Below are positions 34,597 to 43,034 of a DNA stretch of 64,000 nt, one piece after another (the first letter of the stretch is position 1; each line of letters begins with the position of its first letter). This DNA comes from Lachnospiraceae bacterium (GTDB lineage: Bacteria; Bacillota; Clostridia; Lachnospirales; Lachnospiraceae): assembly GCA_910575605.1 (NCBI GenBank), contig CAJTEW010000002.1:1-64000 (forward strand), written 5' to 3'. A program made the position numbers and the translations under genes. The notes under the pieces were generated by a model, which worked only from the letters and a program-made list of their open reading frames with translations, ran no database searches and was not told the origin of the DNA.

Positions 34597-35321
34597 GATA
34601 TCGTACCTCCATTTACATAATCAAAAATATAGTTTGCATATGCTTGGATGATTTCCTTTTTTTGAGATTTGGAAATCAGCAGGCGCTCTCCATTTTTCAG
34701 AATAAAATCATTACCCTCCCAAGTATCTATATAGTCCATATTGACCATGCAGTTTCTATAACACCATAAAAATTGCCTATATGGGGACAGCATCGGGGAA
34801 AAGCTGCTGAAGAACATGTAGGAACGAATGACCTTTGACGGAGTATGTACCTGAATGTAATGGTTGTGGTAATCCACATACATGATATCGGTAATAAGGA
34901 CCCGTGTTATATAATATCCTTCTTTCAGCTCGATGTAATGCGCAAATTTCTTGACAGTATTCTCAAAACGACTCAAGGCATCTTCAAGCTGTGCATAAGT
35001 GTATGGTTTCAAAAGATAATCCAGGGCATGGAGTCGGAATGCTTTGACTGCATGCTCTTTGCTGGAGGTTGAAAAAATGATTTGACACTTAGGATTATAT
35101 CTTTTAAGCTTTTTTGCAATTAGCATACCATTCGAATTTGGCATGAATATATCAAGAAAAACAAGATCGTAGTGCTCGGTACCAAGTGTGCCCTCGAAAT
35201 CCTTTTCATGAGAAAATTGCTTTATTGATACATGGATTTTGTGTTCCTTGCAGTAACGATAGACATATTCAGATAAAAGTATAAGATCTTGTGAACAGTC
35301 ATCAATTAGTGCGATAGTCAT
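34593..35321 (-). CDS. LytTR-family (AgrA-like) response regulator
   Basis: The 242-residue protein has a receiver domain (TIALIDDCSQD, phospho-Asp in YDLVFLDIFMPNSNG, conserved Lys in YLLKPYT). A C-terminal LytTR DNA-binding domain follows (GYYITRVLITDIMYVDYHNHY, RSYMFFSSFSPML, NCMVNMDYIDTW). It would bind paired promoter repeats when phosphorylated by the downstream GHKL kinase. ATG 35321 is chosen because AGGAT lies upstream and the sequence from there matches a receiver start; a longer frame to 35393 is not needed. No AgrB/AgrD-like peptide gene is visible nearby. Confidence 0.9.
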   Translation of the reverse strand: MTIALIDDCSQDLILLSEYVYRYCKEHKIHVSIKQFSHEKDFEGTLGTEHYDLVFLDIFMPNSNGMLIAKKLKRYNPKCQIIFSTSSKEHAVKAFRLHALDYLLKPYTYAQLEDALSRFENTVKKFAHYIELKEGYYITRVLITDIMYVDYHNHYIQVHTPSKVIRSYMFFSSFSPMLSPYRQFLWCYRNCMVNMDYIDTWEGNDFILKNGERLLISKSQKKEIIQAYANYIFDYVNGGTIS

Positions 35322-35531
35322 AATATCCTCCGTAACATCATAATCAAGGCATTGGAAAACTTTTGTGCCAACGCATTTAATATTAACATACAAAAAGATT
35401 TAATAGAATTAAAAAATTGGTAACACTTCATTTAATACGGTAAAAGGTTTGTTTTATGCAGCAATAGGGTGTATAAAAATGTGGGAAATAATGGATGGAC
35501 GGCTTGAGTAAACATAGTGAGGGATATAAGT
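35322..35531. other. Divergent intergenic region between the LytTR regulator and REC-GGDEF genes
   Basis: This AT-rich 210-bp spacer must hold the promoters of both units. I could not find a convincing c-di-GMP riboswitch or a clean LytTR repeat pair. A weak RBS (GAGGGAT) precedes ATG 35532. Confidence 0.5.
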
Positions 35532-36452
35532 ATGGAAAAAATATTGATCGTGGATGACAGTGTTGTGCAGGCAACACAGCTGAAAACAATTATAGACGAT
35601 GAGTATGATATTGTCATCGCACAAACTGCAAAGGACGGGCTGCGTCTGGTGAGCGAGGCGGATTTTTCCCTCATTCTGCTGGATGTTGTGATGCCTGGAA
35701 TGGACGGTTTTACGCTGTTAAAGAAATTGCAGGAAGAAGTTATTACACAGAGTATTCCGGTCATTTTGATTACCAGCTTATCCGGCGTGGCAGACGAACA
35801 GCGCGGGCTTATTTTAGGAGCAGTTGACTATATCACAAAGCCCTTTGAACCCTTAATCGTTAAGGCAAGGGTCAACACACATATCAAGCTGTACCGCTAC
35901 CGCAGGCAGATCGAGCAGCAATCCATGACCGACCAACTGACAGGAATTGCCAACCGGCACAGATATGAACAATACAGTGTCACGAAGTGGAATGAAGCAA
36001 TTAGGCTGCAAGTCCCGTTTTCCATTTGTATGTTTGATATTGACCGCTTCAAAGTATATAACGATACCTTTGGCCATCCTGCCGGAGATAAGGTGATCGC
36101 TTCCGTTGCTCAGACAGCGGCTTCCTATTTGAGACGCAGTACAGATTTTCTTGCTCGCTACGGCGGTGAGGAATTTGTGGCATTGATCCTGGGCGACAGT
36201 TCGCAGCAGATTTTTGGACACTTGAAGAAAATCCGGCAGGCGGTAGAGAACCTGCACATTCCCCAGGAGCCGTCTGTGGCTGAATGGGTCACGGTCAGTG
36301 TCGGAGGAGTTACGGTTGTTCCTGATAAGGAAAGCGCCTATGATTTTTACTTAAAAATCGCGGACACGATGCTGTATGACGCAAAGAAAAGTGGACGGAA
36401 CAGGGTTGTTTGGGCAGATGAAAGGCTGAAACAGTTGTGGGAAAAAAGATAG
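35532..36452 (+). CDS. Response-regulator diguanylate cyclase (REC-GGDEF, PleD-like)
   Basis: The 306-residue protein couples a receiver domain to c-di-GMP synthesis. The receiver has ILIVDDSVVQ, phospho-Asp in LILLDVVMPGMDG and Lys in YITKPF. The GGDEF domain has TDQLTGIANRHRY, substrate-binding FDIDRFKVYNDTFGHPAGD and the active site RYGGEEF. An allosteric I-site RSTD lies five residues before the active site, so product inhibition is expected. ATG 35532 is preferred over GTG 35517. It is 42 nt upstream of the PilZ gene, and base composition shifts here to a more GC-rich style than the flanking regulators. Confidence 0.93.
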   Translation: MEKILIVDDSVVQATQLKTIIDDEYDIVIAQTAKDGLRLVSEADFSLILLDVVMPGMDGFTLLKKLQEEVITQSIPVILITSLSGVADEQRGLILGAVDYITKPFEPLIVKARVNTHIKLYRYRRQIEQQSMTDQLTGIANRHRYEQYSVTKWNEAIRLQVPFSICMFDIDRFKVYNDTFGHPAGDKVIASVAQTAASYLRRSTDFLARYGGEEFVALILGDSSQQIFGHLKKIRQAVENLHIPQEPSVAEWVTVSVGGVTVVPDKESAYDFYLKIADTMLYDAKKSGRNRVVWADERLKQLWEKR

Positions 36453-36494
36453 TCTGTTTGACATCAAAATATCAATTCATATGGGAGGGATATT

Positions 36495-37190
36495 GTGAGC
36501 TTATTGAAGCTTTTTAGCAAGAGGGGCAAAGAGCGGCCGCCTCAAGAGAGTAAAGATGTAAATGACGCAGAAGAACTTGACATTTATTCGGGTATGCGGG
36601 TGGAAGTAACGACAGATGCGGGACAGATGCTTTTTGTAGCAAAACTGCTTGGCCTGCATGGGAAAAAAGCGGAGCTGCACCAGTATTCAGAATCTGAGAG
36701 TGTCAAGGACGTTGAAACTATCCATGCCAGGATCAGAGGGTACAGCGACTACGAGCGCAAAGCGGTCTATATGGAGGGTATGATTACACCTGGCTCCAGG
36801 CATATATGGCAGGTCGAGGAATTGACCGTCATTCGCATTGGTAATGACCGCGCTTTCTTTCGGTTAGAGACAAATCTCGATGCCACCGCCACCATGTTCA
36901 GTGGATTGGCGATGGGAGAAAAGCCTTGCAAACTGCTGAACATCAGTGTAGGCGGAGCCTGTGTCAGCTCGGGGTACAGATATCACGAGGAAGATAAATT
37001 CTTGCTGAAAGTCAGGCTGTTAGAGGACAGGCCGGAGTCGGTTATGTTCACTCAAGTTATTCGCGTCGTTGAGAAAGACGAGGGGAGTTTTGAATATGGA
37101 TGCCGGTTTTTGGAATTGACAGAAGCCGATCAGGATCAAATAACACAGAATATTTTCGCAGCCCAGTGCAAAAAAAGAGGACGTTCCTGA
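36495..37190 (+). CDS. PilZ-domain c-di-GMP-binding protein
   Basis: The 231-residue protein has an N-terminal YcgR-like/PilZN region (about 30-110) and a PilZ domain with both ligand motifs: RxxxR as RAFFR (about 121-125) and N-x-S-x-x-G as NISVGG (about 148-153). The C-terminus holds FEYGCRFLELTEADQDQI. GTG 36495 has GGGAGGG upstream. Sitting between a diguanylate cyclase and a giant adhesin, it probably reads c-di-GMP and controls secretion or display of the adhesin. The mechanism cannot be seen. Confidence 0.88.
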   Translation: MSLLKLFSKRGKERPPQESKDVNDAEELDIYSGMRVEVTTDAGQMLFVAKLLGLHGKKAELHQYSESESVKDVETIHARIRGYSDYERKAVYMEGMITPGSRHIWQVEELTVIRIGNDRAFFRLETNLDATATMFSGLAMGEKPCKLLNISVGGACVSSGYRYHEEDKFLLKVRLLEDRPESVMFTQVIRVVEKDEGSFEYGCRFLELTEADQDQITQNIFAAQCKKRGRS

Positions 37191-37222
37191 ACATTTATGA
37201 AAGCATAAAGGAGAGTAGAAAA

Positions 37223-40200
37223 ATGAGTGTATTCTGTCACTATAACCGCGGCGGCAAGCGGTTCCAAAGAAAATCAAAATCCGAAAACAATTTAGGGGTA
37301 CGGTTTGCCGCACTTCTTTTGTGCTTGTCTATGCTGACGGGCTTCCTCCCCGCGCTGGCATTGGCGGCGGACGATGAGGGAAAACTTTCTAACATTGTGA
37401 CTTTTGACAGCATTACTCTCCACTACACTGGTGCTGGCGGTCAGCCGGAGGGGACGGCTATTCAAAACGGCGCTTTGATTGAAAAAGATAAAAAGTTGGT
37501 ATTGCGCTATACATATGCAATTACAGAGGAACAATGTAACCAGATAACAGCAGGAACGGACTATTATCTGGATGTGTCTCCACACTTGTCGTTGCCTAAT
37601 TTGAATGGAGGATCAGAACTGACCATTGAAACGGATGATGGCCCGGTACCGTTTGGAAAGATCTATTCAGATGGCAATAGAGCCTGGGTTACATTTGACG
37701 CAAAATCGGACGGCTCTGGTACAGTTTTATCAGAGTATGGTGAACTCAACAACGCTTTTTTCTATTTGAACTGTAACCGGGCAGGGGCAGTACCTGCGGG
37801 AGAAAGTCCCATAGAGGGGAATAGCAACCTCTATGCGATGAAGTTTGAAAATGTCTCTGAGTTGCGGTTCGGCTATGCGGAGAATGAGCCGGTGACGGCA
37901 AAAGCGCAGATTAACAAAGGCGGCAAGTTGCAGGATAAGACAATCATTTGGACAATTGACTATACCCCGTGGCAAAATCCTGCCGCAAGCGACCCTGTGA
38001 CGCTGGACACACCCTTTGAACTGCGGGACACCATTGATACCTCTTTGCACAGTTATGTTGATGGTAGCGTGACAATCGGCGGATTGCCTGTAACCGCTTA
38101 TAATTCCCGCGATGATATTCCAACAGACGCAGAAACTTATGTACTTGTAGAATCGCCAGTGGACGGCGGCAACACTACTTTGACCTTTGGCGGTGCAAAA
38201 TTTAATGCCGGAGAAGCAACCCAGGGGAACCCGGCAACATCGCTGACGATCACCTATCAGACCACCGTCAACGATGATCTTCTCCTGCCGGGAGGAACAG
38301 GCGGTAAGAAAGTAACAAACGCCGCCGACTTGTTTGCCGGTGAAAATGGCGCGTTTAATAGTTTGAGCATCAGCAGTAAAAACACAGTTACGATTCCCCA
38401 ACCTACATGGCTTACCAAAACAGGGAAAACGACCCGTGATCCTGGCAACGGCTCCACTACTGATTGGACGGTCACATTCCAGCCGAATGGTTTTTCTTTT
38501 GAGGATAGTAACAATCTGACACTCCATGACCAACTTCCCAATGGCAGTACATTGGTGGACGGCTCTGTAAAGATAAATGGAACGGAAGCAATGGTGACAG
38601 CCGGAACAAATAACGATTTTACTATTTCCCCAATTACAGCGAATAGCCAGCCTGTCACTATTACCTATCAGAGCCATGTGGAAGAAGATATGTACGACAG
38701 CGGTACCAGCCTGGGCAGCAATACCGCATGGTTTACGTTCCAGTATGGAGATAAGGAGTATACGACACCCCAGGCCAAAAAAGATGTTGGGAGTGGGGAT
38801 GGCAGCGGAACCCCCGGTACAGCCACACTGGTCAAGACGAATACAGGCTACAATACGACAGACCGCACGATTGATTGGACGGTGACAATCAATCCTCACA
38901 AGGCCAATCTCAAAAGCGGCACTTTTACTGATGATTTGAAAGCCGTTGGCCCTCGGTGTACTGCCGGGCATACAAGTGGTCTGGAATTAGTGGGCGGTAC
39001 AAGTGGTATTACAGTTTTGATTGATGGAGCCACTCCCGAAAACTCCGATTTTGTACAACTAGAGTACGACAATCAGAAAATTACTATTAAAGTCGGGAAT
39101 GTCGGAGCAAAAACTATCACCCTCACCTATACCACAAAGGTATGTGACCCTTGCTTATTTGCGAATAACACCGCGAAAACAGCGTTCAAAAATACTATAT
39201 CGACAAGTGATATGGTAATCGGAAGTCAGACCACTGGCCGCACCGCCAGCGCCGACAGTACGGCCAATATTAGCGTTGCAGTTTTGTCCAAAAAGGCACC
39301 GGTCTATGACTACGCTACCGGCACCATGAAATGGACGGTAGAGGTTGACGCAGCAGGGCTGCCTATGGCTGAAGTGGTCTTGACGGACGAGTTACCGGCG
39401 GGATTGGCTTATGTGGAGGACTCCCTCAGCACCATTCCGGCAATTACGGACGCGTCAGCGAGTGTGGCAGGGCAGAAGCTGACCATCAATTTAGGTACAG
39501 TCACGGCAAAAACTACGGTCACTTTTGATACGGAAGTTGACCCGGAAATTTTAGATTTTAGTGGAGACAAGCCGGTTACAGTGGCAAACACCATTCACAT
39601 GAACGGCAAAGCGGACGGAATTGAATTTGTCAAAGTTTCCCACAGCGTTCAGCAGAACTTTTCCAATCATGGCCTCGTCAAGAGCAGCACAGTAAATAAC
39701 CAGCAGGAATTTATTCAATATGAAGTGCTGATCAACACCTTTGGCCTTGCGCTTCCGGAAAATCCCTCTCTTGTGGACACGTTGGACAAACGGCTCCAAC
39801 TGGACACTGATACGTTGCGGTTCTATAAAGCAACCCTGTCTGGAACAACTAATAATAAAGACCAAAAGCCCGGTTACACAAAAACCGGAGATGGTCAGCC
39901 GTTAAAAGTTACCAGTTTTGACCCGGACACAAACAGATTTATCGTACAGCTTCCGATTAATGCCGATAGCCGGGATGCCTATGTGCTGACCTATACAACG
40001 GATATTATTGACCGTCAGACGGGCGGTTACAGTAACAGCGTTCGTTTTGATGGCGGCTCTGTTCTGCTGGGCGGCAATAAAAACAACAGTGCCGTCGTTG
40101 GAGGCGGCGGAGGCGGAGGCGGCGGTGTTGCCGCGCGGAAAGCTATTATCACCATTGCCAAAGCGGATAGTGAAGATCAAACACCTCTTGCAGGTGTGTC

Positions 40201-41419
40201 CTTTACGCTGTATCAATGGGACAGCGGCAATAATACGCAGGGTCTGCCCTTTGCCCAGGGGAAAACCGATGCCCAGGGAAAACTGTCATTCAAGGTAAAG
40301 CCCAACACGGTCTATGAATTGGTGGAAACCGAAAGTGTTCCCGGTTATGGGAGCGCCTTTGGCTGGAACGACCTCCCCGCTGGCGTGACCGAAACAGACG
40401 CGGGTCTTTTGGTTACAGCAGGAGCGGCAAAATCGGAGCTGACGCTGGAATTGACGAATGAGGCCCATACAACCGACCTTGTGTTCCGGCTGGTCAATGA
40501 ATCCGGCATCCCGATGACGGGTGAAAAAGTACAGATATTTACATCCGATCCCACAGGGCAACCTGATTTAGTTCCGGTCAAGGAAGTAACTGTTTCCTCC
40601 GATGGAACGGTTAGATTCCCAGGGATGCGCCGTGGAGCAAAATACTATGTCCGGCGGCCGGATGGCAATATTTTACCCGTAGAAGTGCCCGCTCAAGCTG
40701 ACGCCGATCCAACAGTGACTTTACCGGATGGCACATCAGCAACACTTACGGCAGATTATCAGGTTACAGGTATCACAGCGCCGGATCAACAGTGGACGTT
40801 GACCATCAACAAGGTAATTAGCGGCGGCGCAATCCCTTTGCCTGGGGCAACTATTGGGCTATATGCAGACGCAGATTGCCAGTTCTTGATTAAAGCAGAT
40901 GTGAGCGGCCAGGACGGAACTGTTACTTTTTCGGGGCTGATAAAAGATCAAAGCTACTGGCTGAAAGAAACTGCAGCGCCTGCCGGCTATCATTTGGACG
41001 CTGCAATTTATGAGGGTAGTGAAGCAAATTCCACGGTAGCCATTGCAAATACTCCCAGCAATTCCGGCAACACTGGTACTCCGAGCGAACCGAGTATTCC
41101 CGGCGAACCGGATACTCCGAGCGAACCAGGCACTCCGAGCGAACCGGGCACTCCCGGCGAACCAGACACCCCGAGTAAACCAGGTACTTCCGGCGAACCG
41201 GACACTCCGAGTGAACCGGGCACTCCAAATGAACCAGGCACCCCTGTAAGCCCCGGGAATGGAGGTAGCAACAATTCCACCAATGACCCCAATATTCCGC
41301 AAACGGGAGATAATACGCAGCTTTTGACTTTGACTGTGGTCACATTGGTTTCAGGAATTTTACTGGAAGTTATGACAATATATTGGAAATTTATGGCAAA
41401 ACGGCGTGGACAAAAGTAA
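37223..41419 (+). CDS. Giant LPXTG-like surface adhesin with isopeptide-type repeats
   Basis: This 1398-residue wall protein has a signal peptide (about 23-50, ending ALALAADD). At least four repeated adhesin domains follow, each with a WTV-type strand (TIIWTIDYTPW, TTDWTVTFQP, RTIDWTVTINP, TMKWTVEVDA) and an ITLTYTT-like end, resembling collagen-binding/isopeptide domains. Then come a nine-glycine hinge (near residue 965-975), one or more SpaA/Cna_B domains (AGVSFTLYQWDSG, LPGATIGLYAD) and a Pro/Glu/Gly stalk of repeated G-x-P-S-E-P units. The sorting signal is IPQTG plus membrane span and basic tail. ATG 37223 follows AAAGGAGAG, 33 nt after the PilZ gene. No sortase is encoded in this unit; the SrtB at 13877 or a host sortase would be needed. 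Confidence 0.88.
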   Translation: MSVFCHYNRGGKRFQRKSKSENNLGVRFAALLLCLSMLTGFLPALALAADDEGKLSNIVTFDSITLHYTGAGGQPEGTAIQNGALIEKDKKLVLRYTYAITEEQCNQITAGTDYYLDVSPHLSLPNLNGGSELTIETDDGPVPFGKIYSDGNRAWVTFDAKSDGSGTVLSEYGELNNAFFYLNCNRAGAVPAGESPIEGNSNLYAMKFENVSELRFGYAENEPVTAKAQINKGGKLQDKTIIWTIDYTPWQNPAASDPVTLDTPFELRDTIDTSLHSYVDGSVTIGGLPVTAYNSRDDIPTDAETYVLVESPVDGGNTTLTFGGAKFNAGEATQGNPATSLTITYQTTVNDDLLLPGGTGGKKVTNAADLFAGENGAFNSLSISSKNTVTIPQPTWLTKTGKTTRDPGNGSTTDWTVTFQPNGFSFEDSNNLTLHDQLPNGSTLVDGSVKINGTEAMVTAGTNNDFTISPITANSQPVTITYQSHVEEDMYDSGTSLGSNTAWFTFQYGDKEYTTPQAKKDVGSGDGSGTPGTATLVKTNTGYNTTDRTIDWTVTINPHKANLKSGTFTDDLKAVGPRCTAGHTSGLELVGGTSGITVLIDGATPENSDFVQLEYDNQKITIKVGNVGAKTITLTYTTKVCDPCLFANNTAKTAFKNTISTSDMVIGSQTTGRTASADSTANISVAVLSKKAPVYDYATGTMKWTVEVDAAGLPMAEVVLTDELPAGLAYVEDSLSTIPAITDASASVAGQKLTINLGTVTAKTTVTFDTEVDPEILDFSGDKPVTVANTIHMNGKADGIEFVKVSHSVQQNFSNHGLVKSSTVNNQQEFIQYEVLINTFGLALPENPSLVDTLDKRLQLDTDTLRFYKATLSGTTNNKDQKPGYTKTGDGQPLKVTSFDPDTNRFIVQLPINADSRDAYVLTYTTDIIDRQTGGYSNSVRFDGGSVLLGGNKNNSAVVGGGGGGGGGVAARKAIITIAKADSEDQTPLAGVSFTLYQWDSGNNTQGLPFAQGKTDAQGKLSFKVKPNTVYELVETESVPGYGSAFGWNDLPAGVTETDAGLLVTAGAAKSELTLELTNEAHTTDLVFRLVNESGIPMTGEKVQIFTSDPTGQPDLVPVKEVTVSSDGTVRFPGMRRGAKYYVRRPDGNILPVEVPAQADADPTVTLPDGTSATLTADYQVTGITAPDQQWTLTINKVISGGAIPLPGATIGLYADADCQFLIKADVSGQDGTVTFSGLIKDQSYWLKETAAPAGYHLDAAIYEGSEANSTVAIANTPSNSGNTGTPSEPSIPGEPDTPSEPGTPSEPGTPGEPDTPSKPGTSGEPDTPSEPGTPNEPGTPVSPGNGGSNNSTNDPNIPQTGDNTQLLTLTVVTLVSGILLEVMTIYWKFMAKRRGQK
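41071..41247 (+). repeat. Tandem Pro-Glu-Gly stalk repeats in the adhesin gene
   Basis: About ten units of roughly 15-18 bp encode GTPSEP/GEPDTP-type hexapeptides just before the sorting signal. They form a rigid wall-spanning stalk. Near-identical units such as CTCCGAGCGAACCGG could vary in number by recombination. Confidence 0.8.
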
Positions 41420-41518
41420 GATATTTCGCTTTTTCTAGTGTATTATCCTGATTGTCTTTATGACTTCCAGTATAATACTGGTTATCAGTCTGCGTTGTAG
41501 TAGAAAGGAGAAGAAAAA

Positions 41519-42994
41519 ATGAAAAAATTTACCAGAAATATGGCTGTAATTATGGGTGTCATTGTTTTAATTTGTTCTTTTTCATTGACAGGATGCAAAA
41601 AGGAAGAAGCTAAAACAGAGGTGATTGTGGAAAGCGAGGGACAGATGAGCGGAGTCCTTGTGAGTTTTGAAGGTAAGACATTGGTGACCGAAGAAGCCGG
41701 AAAAGAGTATAATTTTGATGTTTCGAATGCAGAAATCAAAACAAGAAATATGAGGGCAGGAGATGAACTTGTCGTTTATTTTGAAGGCAAATTGAAAGGT
41801 AATGATACGTCGAAGATCAAGGTGACAAGTGTCGAAGATCTTGGCGGCAACGACCACCAAACGGAAAAGCAGGCAGTAGGCACACTTGTAAATTTGACGG
41901 AGAATACCATTACAATCCGGCAAAATGATGGTACAGAGCTATTGTTTAATTCGAATAACTGCCAGCATGAATTTAAGAATGGAATTCGAGAAGGAAACTG
42001 GATTGTTGTAACCTATATAGGGGAAATAAAGGGAACGGATACCAAAAATATAACTGTTATTAAAATTACAGATAATGATCCTAATACTGTAAAGAAAGAA
42101 CAGAAAGAGATGAAAATCAAGGCTGTTAATGAAACTGTATATGCAACAGCAGGGGTACATATAAGAGAGTCCTATACAACGGATTCCAAAGTTTTGGGTT
42201 CTCTTGCAAAAGGCGCTTCTATACAACGTACAGGAGCGTGCGAAAATGGGTGGTCACGTGTCCAGTATGAGTCCAAAGATGCATACATTTATGGGGAATA
42301 TCTGACAACAGAAAAACCGAAGAAAGATGCGCCGGCAGCAAAAACAAATGGAAAGCCGCCGGCAACCGTGCAGGAGGGGGATAAACCGAAACCGGTTCGA
42401 CAGCCGGTGGAATCAAATACACCAGAACAGCAGCCAGCGGAATCAAATACACCAGAACAGCAGCCAGCGGAACCAAATACACCAGAGCAGCAGCCAGCGG
42501 AACCAAATACACCAGAGCAGCAGCCAGCAGAACCTGTACAACAGCAGGAACAAACATTTACAGGGACTGTACTTGATGTAAGTATGAATACATTAACGGT
42601 TGCAGTAAAACAACAGGAGTATACGCTTTATATTGCAGATGCAGAGCATGAGTATGCCAATGGAATCCAGACAGGCAATACCGTCACGGTTACATATGTA
42701 GGAAATCTGGAAGATTTGGAGCACCTTGTTGTTACCAAAGTGGAAGATTCCGATCCAAATGAAGCAGCAAAAAATGCTGTATATACAGGAACTATTGTTG
42801 ACGCTACTATGAATACACTTACGATTCAGACAGAGGACGGCGCAGTTATGACATTTATCAAAGAGGATGCAGTGAATAATTTGGAGGCGATGTCTTATGG
42901 CCAGAAAGTTAAAATCACAGCGGATATGACAGCCTCAAAAGCAGAGGAAAATGTTTTTCAGGCAAAGCAGATTGATCCTGCAGACAGCGAATAA
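41519..42994 (+). CDS. SH3-domain lipoprotein with Pro-rich repeat linker
   Basis: The 491-residue protein has a lipoprotein signal (lipobox SLTGC, Cys at residue 26). Two related beta-rich repeats (VLVSFEGKTLVTEEAG... and VGTLVNLTENTITIRQ...) are followed by a bacterial SH3 domain (about 203-262; VHIRESYTTDSKVLGSLAKG). A PEQQPAE/N-T repeat linker (about 297-340) and two more beta-rich repeats complete it (FTGTVLDVSMNTLTVAVK, YTGTIVDATMNTLTIQTE). It is probably anchored outside the membrane and binds the cell wall. RBS AAAGGAGAAG precedes the ATG. It lies 40 nt upstream of the membrane GGDEF gene, which suggests a joint role. Confidence 0.8.
   Translation: MKKFTRNMAVIMGVIVLICSFSLTGCKKEEAKTEVIVESEGQMSGVLVSFEGKTLVTEEAGKEYNFDVSNAEIKTRNMRAGDELVVYFEGKLKGNDTSKIKVTSVEDLGGNDHQTEKQAVGTLVNLTENTITIRQNDGTELLFNSNNCQHEFKNGIREGNWIVVTYIGEIKGTDTKNITVIKITDNDPNTVKKEQKEMKIKAVNETVYATAGVHIRESYTTDSKVLGSLAKGASIQRTGACENGWSRVQYESKDAYIYGEYLTTEKPKKDAPAAKTNGKPPATVQEGDKPKPVRQPVESNTPEQQPAESNTPEQQPAEPNTPEQQPAEPNTPEQQPAEPVQQQEQTFTGTVLDVSMNTLTVAVKQQEYTLYIADAEHEYANGIQTGNTVTVTYVGNLEDLEHLVVTKVEDSDPNEAAKNAVYTGTIVDATMNTLTIQTEDGAVMTFIKEDAVNNLEAMSYGQKVKITADMTASKAEENVFQAKQIDPADSE
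42406..42531 (+). repeat. 30-bp tandem repeats in the SH3 lipoprotein gene
   Basis: Four near-perfect 30-bp units (core AATACACCAGARCAGCAGCC) encode ESNTPEQQPA/EPNTPEQQPA. They form a flexible extracellular linker and are prone to change in copy number. Confidence 0.85.
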
Positions 42995-43034
42995 GGAGTT
43001 GTTATAGAGGGAGCGCTTTAGGGAGAAGTAAAGA

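Noticed and set aside
35322-37222. Possible c-di-GMP riboswitch upstream of the adhesin unit
   Set aside because: I looked for the GEMM-type conserved core and a tetraloop-receptor pair and found none; the gaps of 42 and 32 nt within the unit are too short.
37730-38971. 413-codon minus-strand ORF opposite the second adhesin
   Set aside because: Antisense shadow of a GC-richer coding region; no RBS and no protein-like domain pattern.
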